Part shown: piece after piece, positions 50,518 through 60,905 of the stretch
How the letters are laid out: every line of letters begins with the position of its first letter
How positions within the stretch are numbered: the first letter of the stretch is position 1
DNA from: Diploscapter coronatus
Taxonomy: Eukaryota; Nematoda; Chromadorea; Rhabditida; Rhabditidae
DNA length: 64,000 nt
Direction: 5' to 3'
Assembly: GCA_964036155.1 (NCBI GenBank)
Contig: OZ038422.1
Span: forward strand, 63,077,201-63,141,200
Position numbers and translations under genes: made by a program
The notes under the pieces: generated by a model
What the model saw: the letters and a program-made list of their open reading frames with translations, nothing else
Database searches by the model: none
Told to the model about the DNA's origin: nothing

Positions 50518-53500
50518 CTATAAGGGGGGGTAGGTCGAAAGAAGCTTCTGATGACGATCGTCTTCCCTAGGTCTGTTTGAATCGACAGTTTCCAAAACAC
50601 GGCACTACGGCACAATATTTCTACAATGTTACAGCACAATTTTTACATTTGTACAAAACTACGATACGATTTTAAGAGAGAACATTCAATCATATTGCCA
50701 AGATCGTGCCGTAATATTGTAGAAAAGTCGTATCGTAGTGTGCCGTTGTTCTGTATTATTGCGGTTGTCGTTTGGAGCATTTTTTCATTTGCGACAAATT
50801 TACCTGCCGAATTGCAGGTAGTGAGGTCGGCCTTCGCGGGCCTTGACCGTGCCGGACGAAGCCGGGGAGGTGGGAGAGAGAACCGGGAATGCGGGGGACA
50901 ATTTGAGAGCCGAGGGAGAGATTGGAGAAGAAAATGATAGGGCTGAGAATGAGGCTGATGCTGAGGCTGAGGCTGATGATGAAGAGGGCGAGGCGGCCAC
51001 TTGCTTGGGGCTGCAGAAGCCGCACGACAGCGGACAGAACTCCCGCATGATCTTCTCGAAGAAGAACGATCGACATCGGTCCAGCCAGCGCCAGCACAGG
51101 TTCGTTCGGTCGCGACATTCTGGAAATCACAAATTAATCGGGGAAAGGCTCTCTCATTTTTGCATACTATCTCATAGAGTGGCGAGATTTGCGAATCACC
51201 AAGTATTCTGTAGATTGGTCAAAATTTGGCAATTAATAAAAGTAGTGCGGCAAAAGCGAATGAAAGAATTTACGAATTAAAAAAACGCAAATTTTGTTAA
51301 CTTTTCCGTACTACTTCTATTAATTGCCTAGAAATTTAAATTTGAATCATTTAATTCAATAATGATTTCGTTTTGAATCATACATCATTATGGAAAATAG
51401 GTGCGCTATTTTTAAAAATCTTAAAATTTGCAATTTGCACAGTAAATGATCATACATAATAAATTACACGTATGCTATTTTTTGTATTTACAAGAAAAGA
51501 TCTTAAAATTAAATATTTTACCTTCATTTTCAGAGGATACAGAATTTCCGCCAGTGCTAACCGGAGCGGTAATCGATAAAGGTAAGGTGGGCGGGGCTAC
51601 AGGAGGCTTAGGCAGCAGAGAATTCATAGATCCGGGCAATTCTTTGGCTTCGGAGCACTGATACATCATATTCATCTTTAAGACGTCGATCTAAATTTGG
51701 GATCATTGAAAAATTCTATTTTTTGTAATTACCGGACTGAAATCGATAGCAGATCCGATAACCGTCGTCATTTCTGGTCTTTTTGCGACCATAGTTTCGA
51801 ATCCGTTCTAAATAATATGGTTGGATATGTGAGGTCCCTTTTGGAATATATGAAATCTCCTATCAAAATATGAACATGGATTTACCTTGCTGAAAGCAAG
51901 AGAGTCGTAATGCATGATTGAATAATAGTCGTAGGTTTGGCCGTAGTAACTACTCTCTGCCAAATCCACTTTGCCAAATTGATCGTATGCATCTGGAAAT
52001 TGAATTTAATTTATAACAAAAAACGTTTCAATCAGATTTTCATGCCTCGATCGATATTGTGCCAGAGAATGGTGATGAATTGATCGCGATCCCAGCGTTC
52101 GTGTTCACTAAAATTTAGAATTTTAGAAGGTTCTTCGGAATTTTCGAAAAATTTTAAATCTTACTGGTAAAATCCGACGGCGTGCATCATATGAAATATT
52201 GCAATTTTAGATTCTCGTTTAAGATATTTTAGATTTAATTTAAACCTCGTGAATAGCCGTGTCGTATTGCATGCAACCATCATCCAGAGATAGTTCCTGT
52301 CTGCCTCCTGCCCGTCCCACATCGGAAAAACACCTCAAATATTTCAATTTTTGACTATCCACACTCTTCTCCTAAAAGTAATGCTACCCATCAATTTTGC
52401 CGATGTATAGATAATCATGATCCAAGGCTGTTCGTGGCACGAATCTAATGCACGTCTTTCGGTGATATTCCTGAAAGTATTAAGAATTTTTAGTAATTCA
52501 GTTATTTTCGGACCTGAAAACTTCTTGCCAGTACTGCTCGTTCCCGTTCGTTATATTGATTGCTGATGACGTAGGGAATTCGCCCGTTTGGCCATTTCTT
52601 CACCCCCGTCACGACGCCATTTCTCCTGATATTCTTATCAGTGGACTTCTAAAATTGTTGAATTTTCTAACAAATTCAAGCAGATGATCAATTTGGTGAT
52701 CAAGAACAAAAACCGGAAATGATGCAATTTAACAGAAAGAGAGAGAGAGAGGAAGTGAGTGATGGAAAGCCGTTTGATGTCTTTTTTTTACGAGTGCTCG
52801 CGCATTTTTTGCGTGAGACGCGAGCATAGCTCTCGAAAACGCGCATGCAAAACAATAAACCAATGCTATTGAGCAGGAAAACATCGGAGGATCATTGAAA
52901 AATAGATCATAAATGAGAAAGAATCCAAAATCTGGGAGGTCGGAAATGAAGAGAGAAAGAATGGTTTTAGGCTAGTCTATCTATTTTTTGTATACTATTT
53001 CTTAATTGTTCTAGCCATGAAAAGAACCGTGCACCATTTTGCACCTTCCAGATTTTCTGCCAAATAATAGGGCATAGAAATTTTATTTTCTTTCATTTAA
53101 AGTAAATTCCTTACAAGACTCCAGGAAGCTTTGCCCCGAATGTCGCCCTTTTTGTTGGGTTGTTGCGACAGAATTCGAGAAGCGCTCAATTCCTCGTGCG
53201 CTAATTTGGCACCGTTCTCGAAGTCCAGCTCAGTAAGGAAGGTAGCGTCGTCTGAAACGATAACTTATCAGCTGAAAAATATTCTCGTCATTCAAAAAGC
53301 TGATCTTCATTTATGTCATCACTAGTTTTCCTTGCCCTATCATTCTAAAAGGTGATCTTCACTCATTCCTTTTCATATTTTCTTTTAAAAATCTTCTTTT
53401 TCAATTAGAAAGAATGATCTCCACTTGTTTCTCATTATATACTATTAAAATGCATATTTTCATCTATTCTATAATACAATTTTCTTCCTTTATAATTATA

Positions 53501-55240
53501 AAAGATGATCTTCACTTTTTTTGTCATATATTTTTAAAAATACATATTCTCAACCAGAAAGAGGCTGTTCTTCACCGCTATTCCTCCTCTTATGATTTTT
53601 ATCATCACATATTTCCGCGTTCCTTCTAACCCATTCGACCAAATTCCTTGACTTTTTCAATCTCTGCTAATTTCTAATTTCTTGCCTTCGGCATTTCGCG
53701 ACGCTCTCACTTACGAGCCACTTGAGATTTCACACATCGACATGAAAAGCTGGGGAAAGGAATTAGGAAAGGGAAGGAGGAGATTCAAGAGGCCAAGAGG
53801 TACAGGGCCAAACCGCATGGCAGTGGGGCGCGAGACGAACGAGAGAAGAGATTTACTCAGATATATACGCGAATATATTCAGAGATATATACAGATATAG
53901 GAAGGATTTAAAACTCATAAATGTTGAAATATGATATGAAAACGTATTTGTATCCTCTAACCATTCATACTATTTCTTTCAATGTCGAGATCTACACATA
54001 CCCTATGTGCAGATCTGGAGATTATCGACTGAGTCAAACGCCCCAGGCATAAATCAATATATTCGCGTTGAAAATCTCGATTACCTTCTAGCCTGACGAC
54101 TGGAACCAGTTTTCACTGAACTTCCCTCCCTATCTGCTACTCTCTATGCAGCATTACGCAAATATTGCGTGTGTTTTGAAAAACTCGCGGTAGAAGTGTG
54201 CAAATGTCCGTCTGAAAGGCGCAAGGCGCGAGTGCACAAAAGCGCATAAATTGACGCCTAACGGGGGAAATGGAAAACGCCTGTTGACAATCAGGATCCG
54301 GAGACCTGTCTCGTATTCATTGCAGATTTGGCACTTACAAGTTCTGCTTCTGCTGCTTGCTTGCTTGCTGACTTGTGCAAACATTATCAACACATGCACT
54401 CACGTGAGAAATAAAGGAGGATATTTACACAGAACAAAAAATACGAGTGATCAACGCTGGACATACTTACGCACTGTAATTGATACAATCTAGTGGTCAG
54501 AAAATCGCATGACGTCAAATATTAAATCAGGCAATTTTAAATGACGGCATACTTTTTACGATTTTTGGTATATCATCGAAAAATTCAAACTGTAATTTGA
54601 TAAATCACGCCGTCATAAAAAAAGTCGGAATTAATGCATTACGTCATCACGTCAAGTACTAATTGCCTAAATCTCAGACATATCGTATCGTAAGCCTAGC
54701 TGTCAATTCGATCATAGAGCATGAAATTTGAGAGGCGGAAAAGAAAAAATGCACGAAACCGGTCAAAGAGAGCTTTTTCCGTGAAGCGCAGAAAGAGTGA
54801 ATTGCGGAGATACGAGAAATTGCCGTAATGAGGCGAGAGTGACGAAATTCAAACACGCAAAGAGACAAGGCAAATCTGCTCGAAGGGGGAAGAAAGACGT
54901 GTAAGATGCGCATTGTTTGAAGACTAACGTGATTGTTGATGAAAAACAACTGCAAATATATGACAAACTTGAAATTTACCATATGGTAATATAATGCTTC
55001 AGAAGCACGCGTCATTTAAAATAAATTTAATGATAACTAAAAACATGGTTTTAAGTGATTACCATTTAAGGGCCGCAGAAAATCCTCCTCGGTTAGAAAC
55101 GTCTCGGTCTCATTTACCTCCTCATGTAAAACTCCTAAATTTGTAATGAGATCATTAGTTTCCAAAAGAGATCAAATTTTGATCCCCGAACCTGAAATAA
55201 AATGGATCAAAGCCAAAAAGAAGGGAATCCATTTGTTCAT
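50518..55240 (-). CDS. Astacin-family zinc metalloprotease (NAS) with ShKT domain
   Basis: Thirteen proposed exons give about 457 residues: 55192-55240, 55063-55134, 53115-53251, 52514-52648, 52388-52470, 52246-52333, 52165-52190, 52046-52107, 51886-51992, 51733-51807, 51522-51690, 50804-51119, 50518-50572. The protein has a signal peptide ([13 protein letters not shown]), an acidic propeptide, and a catalytic domain from [20 protein letters not shown]. The zinc site is [19 protein letters not shown], the astacin HExxHxxGxxHE motif. The Met-turn is SIMHYDS with a following catalytic Tyr. A Pro-rich spacer and a ShKT six-cysteine domain follow ([11 protein letters not shown]...CPLSCGFC), then a Ser/Ala-rich tail. 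Such enzymes are secreted and remodel cuticle or matrix, or digest food. Two splice sites are non-canonical: the acceptor before 52190 reads TTTCAT instead of AG, and the donor after 52046 is GC. The terminal exon is uncertain, because an alternative acceptor shifts it. The NAS number cannot be assigned. Confidence 0.87.
50591..50754. repeat. Inverted-repeat element in the last astacin intron
   Basis: The left block CACGGCACTACGGCACAATA with TTTCTAC (to about 50625) pairs with the right block around 50720-50754 (GTAGAAAAG...CGTAGTGTGCCG). Inner copies CGTGCCGTAATATTGTAG also match, so the arms are compound. It occupies most of intron 50573-50803. Confidence 0.7.
51221..51338. repeat. Inverted-repeat element in an astacin intron
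   Basis: TTGGCAATTAATAAAAGTAG at the left pairs with CTACTTCTATTAATTGCCTA at the right (about 51226-51256 with 51302-51330). The loop contains short A- and T-rich arms. It lies in intron 51120-51521. Confidence 0.75.
53252..55062. other. Large astacin intron (1.8 kb)
   Basis: Much longer than the gene's other introns. It holds a degenerate tandem array at about 53295-53600, CTATTTC at 53970, (TATA)n-like AT repeats around 53860-53900, and a weak inverted repeat around 54535-54620 (ATGACGGC pairing with GCCGTCAT). No exon is supported. Confidence 0.6.
53295..53600. repeat. Degenerate tandem repeat array, about five units
   Basis: The block TGATCTTCACTT or a close variant recurs at about 53302, 53353, 53416, 53507 and 53567, each followed by a T-rich stretch and most by a TTTTTAAAAATnCATATT-like block. 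Unit length varies from about 51 to 91 bp, indicating an old, decayed array. Confidence 0.6.
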
Positions 55241-56790
55241 TCTTCTTCTCTCATTTTCTGTCGGATATCATTGCGCTCTGCTTTCGCTATATTAAATGGT
55301 AAATTAATCCGGATCTAAAAATATACTAGATTGTTACTGTAATTTTAACAAATATTTTAATTACGGTAATTTTATTCCACAAGGATGATGCGTGATAATA
55401 ATGAAGATAAATTTCGATTACTTTTTTTTAAGTGAAGATTTGAGCTTTTGATTTTTATAGATAGATTATTAATGATGAAAAAGATGCATGAAGTCCTAAA
55501 TGAATAAACACACTTAAATAATAGATATACTGTACAAAAATGATGAAAGAGGGATATGTGGAATGCCAAAAATCTCGTAGTCAAATCGAATAGCAAAAAG
55601 TCTTTGCTACGAACTGCCTGGGGCGAGATGATTTCCGGTTGCATCATTGCAGAGAGAGAGATAGTCAGAGAAAAAAGAACGAGAGAAAGTCTCTCTTTCA
55701 CTTCTACAACCACGCAAAGAGTGAAAGGAGAGAGTGCCGTAGGCTAGGCGAGATTAAAAATACATAGAGAGGCTGGTGGCAAGAAGCAAATGGGGCGGGG
55801 CTACATATGAACACGTAATTCAGGAAATAGAGAACGGTAGGTAAATTTATCCAAGTACCCGAGTCTGACTTTAACATCAAGTTCCGGCATCGATCTTAGA
55901 ATTGGCATAAGCTATAAGTACGGGAGGATTTTTTCTAGAAAAGATAAAGTTCAAATTTTGGATTCTCTGATTGTCGGAATGTGGAATTTTTCACAATCTA
56001 ATTTCAGAATTACTCCTTTCCAAGGTGAAATTAAAATAGAATTCAAAATCTAAGAGAATAGAATCCATGGAAGTTAGTCCAGAAGATCAATTGACGCCAA
56101 AAAGCTGAGGAAAAATAGGAAAATTGGCGACACGAGGAAAAGTCGACTGCCTCTTACGGCAAAGGGACCGAATGGCGGGCGGAAAAGCAACGCACAACAT
56201 TGCACTGTCCGAGCAATGCAAAAGAACAAGCTGCATCCCTTCTTTCTCTCCCTTTTCTCTTTTTTGTCCTCTCTCTCTCTCGCCTTTTCTAGAGAATGTG
56301 CAAAAAGCATCGTCCAACAAACATGCCTACGGAAAGCAGACGCAGCTCGACGAAGCCCGGAAAAACATACAGTCAAAATGGAGAAATAGAGTGGAGAATG
56401 AAGAGAGCGCAGAAAGAGAAACAAAAGATGTGCGCAACGAGGGAAGAGGAAAAGGGAAAACCGAAACGAAACCCGAGAAGCGTCTTCACAACTCCGGCAA
56501 AGGCACTAGCAAAGGGCACAACCGGACAGACAACCATCCCACCATTCAGCCTGGAAGATAACCGACAAAAATTCGACAAAGAATTCATCCATTTCTTATT
56601 TTTAGGATCTATTGTAGAATTCGCTCGGTTTTTTCCTCCATATTATTTATCAAAAGATCGAGCGAATACTAGAAAAGAATGAGAATGACTGTAGGACGAA
56701 TACTACAATAGACCCAAATTTCGCGAAGAGATAACGGTGCTGAATTCTAATTTTTTAAAATGAACAAGTCTGAGCGTCACCGATTACAAA
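55241..56790. other. Spacer upstream of the astacin gene
   Basis: About 1.5 kb that should contain the astacin promoter (minus strand). AG-rich tracts occur at 55648-55690 and CT-rich tracts at 56240-56290. GAAATAG words lie at 55824 and 56393. Overlapping open frames around 56074-56682 are low-complexity and show no splice signals, so I do not call them genes. One inverted repeat is listed separately. Confidence 0.55.
56605..56715. repeat. Inverted-repeat element, astacin/release-factor spacer
   Basis: GGATCTATTGTAGAATTCGC (from 56605) pairs with CGAATACTACAATAGACCC (56697-56715). Inner words ATTCGCTCG and CGAGCGAAT pair as well. Confidence 0.7.
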
Positions 56791-57069
56791 TCACCATCCC
56801 TTAATGTTAGCAGCGGTATAGTATTGAAGTTCCGGATCGATTTCCATCATGCCCAGGGCGTACAGCCTTAGATATAGAAAACTACGTAGCCTTATGCTAG
56901 TTTTCTTCCTTAGATCGTGTTGAACTTCGGGTATTTTTATCTTATTATCGAGTATAATATTCACTTGCCAGCTGTGCCTTCTTCTTAATATTTTTCCAAA
57001 TTCAAACAAACTATTGCAATTCATAGATTTATTCGAACAACGATTTAATAACAATAACAACATTTTCAT
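56791..57069 (-). CDS. Possible small gene after the release factor, unknown product
   Basis: A 92-codon frame begins 42 bp downstream of the release-factor stop codon. Its ATG sits directly after TTTAGAATGTAG, an acceptor-like sequence, which would suit a downstream operon gene. The N terminus has a Leu-rich stretch followed by basic residues, compatible with a mitochondrial or membrane signal. The last 25 codons (ending ...DPELQYYTAANIKGW) look like real coding sequence in codon choice. I do not recognise a family. The alternative is that it is a chance frame in the release-factor 3' UTR, whose AATAAA (57028-57033) overlaps it. Confidence 0.4.
   Translation of the reverse strand: MKMLLLLLNRCSNKSMNCNSLFEFGKILRRRHSWQVNIILDNKIKIPEVQHDLRKKTSIRLRSFLYLRLYALGMMEIDPELQYYTAANIKGW
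57028..57033 (-). terminator. Poly(A) signal AATAAA after the release factor
   Basis: TTTATT on the plus strand, about 80 bp beyond the release-factor stop codon at 57112-57114. Confidence 0.5.
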
Positions 57070-57111
57070 CTACATTCTAAATCTAAACAAAGTCTAAAAT
57101 ATACTAATTTC

Positions 57112-59912
57112 TCAAAGCATATGGGCGTTAGAATTTTTAAGGATGTTGACGAGAGTTTCGAGTTTGTGTTGTCGTTGCAACGCGTCTGTCATCAGCATCA
57201 TTTTCTCGCCACCCTGCAATTAAATTCTACTATTTTTTCTCACCCAGACAACTTTAATTCGAGATTCAATATTTGAACTGATTTGATTAGCCTATTTTAG
57301 TTTTTTTTTTTCAAATATCCATAGATACTAAAATCTAACCTAAATTGGTCTCTAAGTCGGACCTTAGGGTTAGAAATCTTTATGAACATAGTTAAATATA
57401 TTTTAAGGTCAGATGATACTCCCCAGGCCAGGCTTAAGTTCTATTTAGGTTGGATTTTTGGGTAAATCGTAAGATGGTACCTGCATGAACTCCTCTACAC
57501 CCGTCAGCTGCATGCCCACTCTATGGTCGGCGACGAAATCCCGCTGGAAATTGTAGGTCCGAATTTTCTCGGCCCGAGCTCGAGACCCAACCTGAAAACA
57601 AAGCAATTTTTCCTGGAAAAGAAATAAAAGTGAAAAAATAATTAGACCTAAGCAGACTTTCAACAGAAGCGAAAAATTATAAGGGAGGGTGTACGTAAAT
57701 CAAAATGTTTCTTTTGAGAGCTGATACTTTAGAAGGCAAGTAATTGGACCTTGGACACAGATTCAGCTTAAAGGGGGTGCGAATGGAAATCATGGCTTAA
57801 GCCTTGCCTATTTCTGAAAAATACCTGTAATTTTCTGGAGGACGTCGTTTTTTCGCTGATTTTGTCGAGCTTCTGCTGCAAGAGAAGAGCGGCCAGTCGC
57901 TTGTAGGCAATCTGGAAAAAAACATATAAATTGAAGATAAATTTAAGTCCATTTTGCTCATTTTAAGGAGAAATGGTGAAAAATTAAACCTAGAACATTA
58001 TTTTATAATCGAAAATTAAAAATAAATGAATATCTCCTTCAGAAAATCGTAAAAGTTACTTTGATAATAGAGGTAATAAGTTTAATTTCGACAATAATTT
58101 TACTCAGAAAAGGTTGAGGATTATTAAATTTTAAATTCGAAGATAAATCCATGTTTTCTATGAAATCATAAAACGTGACCTTGATATTCATATGCTGGAA
58201 TCGTTCGTCCATAGCATGGACGGATATGCCGGTTTCCTTGTGCGTGATCCTTACCGCGGTCGATCGTTTGTTTACATTCTGCCCGCCCGGCCCCGAAGCC
58301 CTCATCGTCTCGATCTTCACACTGTCGGAAGGTAAGATCACGCTAACCTGAAAAAATATTCGACTTTTTTCATTTCCAAAATGTCGACTTTCTATGCCCC
58401 ATTTAGCTAGCTATCATTATCTTCTGAAAAATGATGAAGGAAAGAAGATGATAAGATAGTTTGGTAGCTATTGGTCATTTGATATTGTTGGAAACCCTGG
58501 GACTTGTATTTTGAATAAGTTTTAGAGGAGAGTCCTATATAATTAAGAAAAATACAGTAATGCTCACCTCCTCAGGCTCGGGCAGAATGGCTAGACTGGC
58601 AGTGCTCGTGTGCATCCGCGATTTGTCTGTGGCGGGTATCCGCTGAACTCTGTGCACACCCGCTTCGAACCTGAAAGTTTATTCTAATTTCTGGAAAGAA
58701 TTCAATTTTCATTTTCTTAGAGAGTAATTCTTTACTTTCTTAAAAGAATAATTCTCAATTTTATTGAAAAATCGAGATTTTCGATATTCCTGAAGAGTAA
58801 ATTTCCAACCTCAATGTCGCATATGACTCAGGCCCTTCGACAGCTATAAGAGCGCTTCTTGTTCCACCCAGACCTAAAATAGAAATCTCATAGAAAAAAC
58901 AAAAGTTCTTTATGGAAGATCAACTTTTAAATCATAGTTGTTGATCTTGTATTTCATGAGAGATCAATCAACAGATTATTTTAAGAAAAAGTTCGATCCT
59001 CAATAAGATATCCCCTTTTATATGTAAGTGGATCTTATATTTTCGTAATAAAAGACCCCACCTACGGTATCCAACTCGTACGGCTCCCATTTCCAGCCAC
59101 GAAATGTTGCGTATTTCTCGTACATCTTCACCAATTCTCCAGTGAAGAGCATCGCCTCCTGACCGCCCGCTCCCGAAGAGAATTCCATCTGAAATATGCT
59201 AGTTTTTCAGGAATACGATAGATTTTTCATTCAATAATTACCTTGAAAGGATTCTCCTAGATAGAATAAATAAAATCACTGTACTCTCTAAAGATTACTG
59301 TAGGAGAAATGATTTTAAAATTAGAAACTACAGTATCCTTTTATTCTATAGATTACGATAAAAAGTGGAAGAAAATTAAAAGTTACTGTAAGCTTTCACC
59401 TGGCACTTGGTGAGCACGTCGAAACTGTCCGGTCGTACGAGGCTATCGGCTAATTTCAAGTAGATCTGAAAAAATCGATATTTTCAAAATGAAAATCAAC
59501 TATTTTTCTTACGTCATCAAGTTCGGTCTCCAGTTTTTGTTTCTCTTCCTCTGCCATTCGCTTCATTTCCTTGTCATCCGATGTCAATAGCTGTCCGATT
59601 GCCTGTAGTTCGTTCTGCGTTTCTGCCAGCCGACTCTGCTCTTTTGTGACGGACTCCCAGCAGCTTATCTGAACAAAATAATCGATTTTGTTCACCAAAA
59701 TTATAGATCTTTTGTCCTTCTTCATATTTTTATTTTTTCTATTTTAAAATAACTACCAAACTGGAATCGACGGTTTTTCCCGACGTCGATTCTGCTTTGC
59801 CTTCCTTGACGCTGCACAATGCTTCTTGGACCTTCTGCAAAAGCGCCTGGCCTTCAGCACTCGACAACAGCTGCTTGAATTGGCATGATAGTCGAGTGGT
59901 AAGGCGGAACAT
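57112..59912 (-). CDS. Mitochondrial class-I peptide chain release factor (RF1 type)
   Basis: Eleven exons give about 384 residues: 59757-59912, 59513-59668, 59400-59465, 59242-59256, 59062-59188, 58810-58873, 58568-58670, 58180-58347, 57825-57911, 57481-57591 and 57112-57213. The length is close to human MTRF1L (380). The N terminus is basic and mitochondrial-like, followed by a charged helical domain ([15 protein letters not shown]). Then come the codon-recognition domain ([27 protein letters not shown] with PAT as the PxT motif) and the catalytic loop [20 protein letters not shown] with the GGQ tripeptide. The C-terminal part has [16 protein letters not shown] and [10 protein letters not shown]. 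It releases finished proteins from mitochondrial ribosomes at UAA/UAG codons. The loop after PAT is one residue shorter than in human and E. coli RF1. ATTTTCAG directly precedes the ATG, suggesting trans-splicing. One exon is only 15 nt. Confidence 0.94.
57650..57820. repeat. Dispersed repeat family F, copy 3
   Basis: It lies in the release-factor intron 57592-57824. It runs from AGCAGACTTTCAACAG to GGCTTAAGCCTTGCC and shares AAAAATTATAAGG near its left end with copy 1 in the vti-1 intron. Confidence 0.65.
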
Positions 59913-60905
59913 CTGAAAATTTTCGATTTTTTTTTGCAAAGGCCCTGAAATTCTCGTGAAATATCTCCATTCTTCGAATGATATACGAATTAAAACTCCT
60001 TGTCCAAAAATAATTTGAAAATTTTATTCATAAAATTGAAAATAGTAAATTGAAAGGCATGAAATTAAGGCCAAAAATGTATTGAAAAACCTCCTGAATT
60101 GCAGAAATATGCGATGGTAATTATTGAGATTACCTGAATAACAATTGTGAGTTATTATTATCCTAGAAAATTAGTTATGAAGCTTCAATATTTGAACTCA
60201 ACAAGGAATAAATATCATAGCCTCGTTTCATAACAAAAGTGGACTCGTTTTATCAACGAACTAATAAGAAAGCTGATCTTCGTGATCAAGTTCTAATCAT
60301 ATCACCTTTCTTATCGAGAAAACTGATAAAATTGAATGGCAGTTGCGAGAATTTTAGAAGACATCTTCGAAATACACAGATAAAATCGTCATTATTGAGT
60401 GATAAAATGATAAGGCAGTGGATTTTCCGTACTGATAGGGGAAATTAATTTTCTAATTCTAGAAAAATAAATTAAAAGAAACAAAGTTTAATTCAACTAT
60501 TGAACGACTTGGTGATGATTATGTTCGAGAGTAGAAAATAGCGCGCGTATTTTGGGGGGCGTGGCAATGAATAACCGGTATGTCCAGAAATTAAGCGGCA
60601 ACAGATATTTGAAATTAGAATAAATTCGAGAGAAAATCTGACGTTTTCTCGTCTCGAAAGAATACCGCAGTTTCTCTAATAGAAGCCCTCTCCCTAGTCT
60701 TTTTTATTTTTGGTCGACCAAATCATACGAAAATAATATCGGAGTCCATTTAAATCATCCATATTATGAAATTTTGAGGTCACATCTCGAATATTCATGC
60801 ACTTTCAGAGCGTAGTTCTTTCAAAAATTGTGAGTTCTGGGCCCTCAAATTTGACCTTCAGGAGAACTTCTATTAGATAAAATACGGTAAATAATTTTGC
60901 AAAAA
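59913..60905. other. Spacer between lam-1 and the release factor
   Basis: About 1 kb between two minus-strand genes. It holds the lam-1 3' UTR (minus-strand AATAAA, TTTATT at 60703-60708) and the release-factor promoter. AAAGCTGATCTTC at 60269-60281 is one of a set of dispersed copies. No gene is visible. Confidence 0.6.
60703..60708 (-). terminator. Poly(A) signal AATAAA of lam-1
   Basis: TTTATT on the plus strand about 200 bp beyond the lam-1 stop codon. Confidence 0.4.

Noticed and set aside
54514..54669. Possible long inverted repeat in the astacin intron
   Set aside because: Only an 8-bp core (ATGACGGC/GCCGTCAT) pairs convincingly; the outer parts do not align, so it is mentioned but not called as an element.
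56074..56682. Several overlapping frames of 70-145 codons on both strands
   Set aside because: Low-complexity AG/CT-rich DNA; no signals, no conserved motif.
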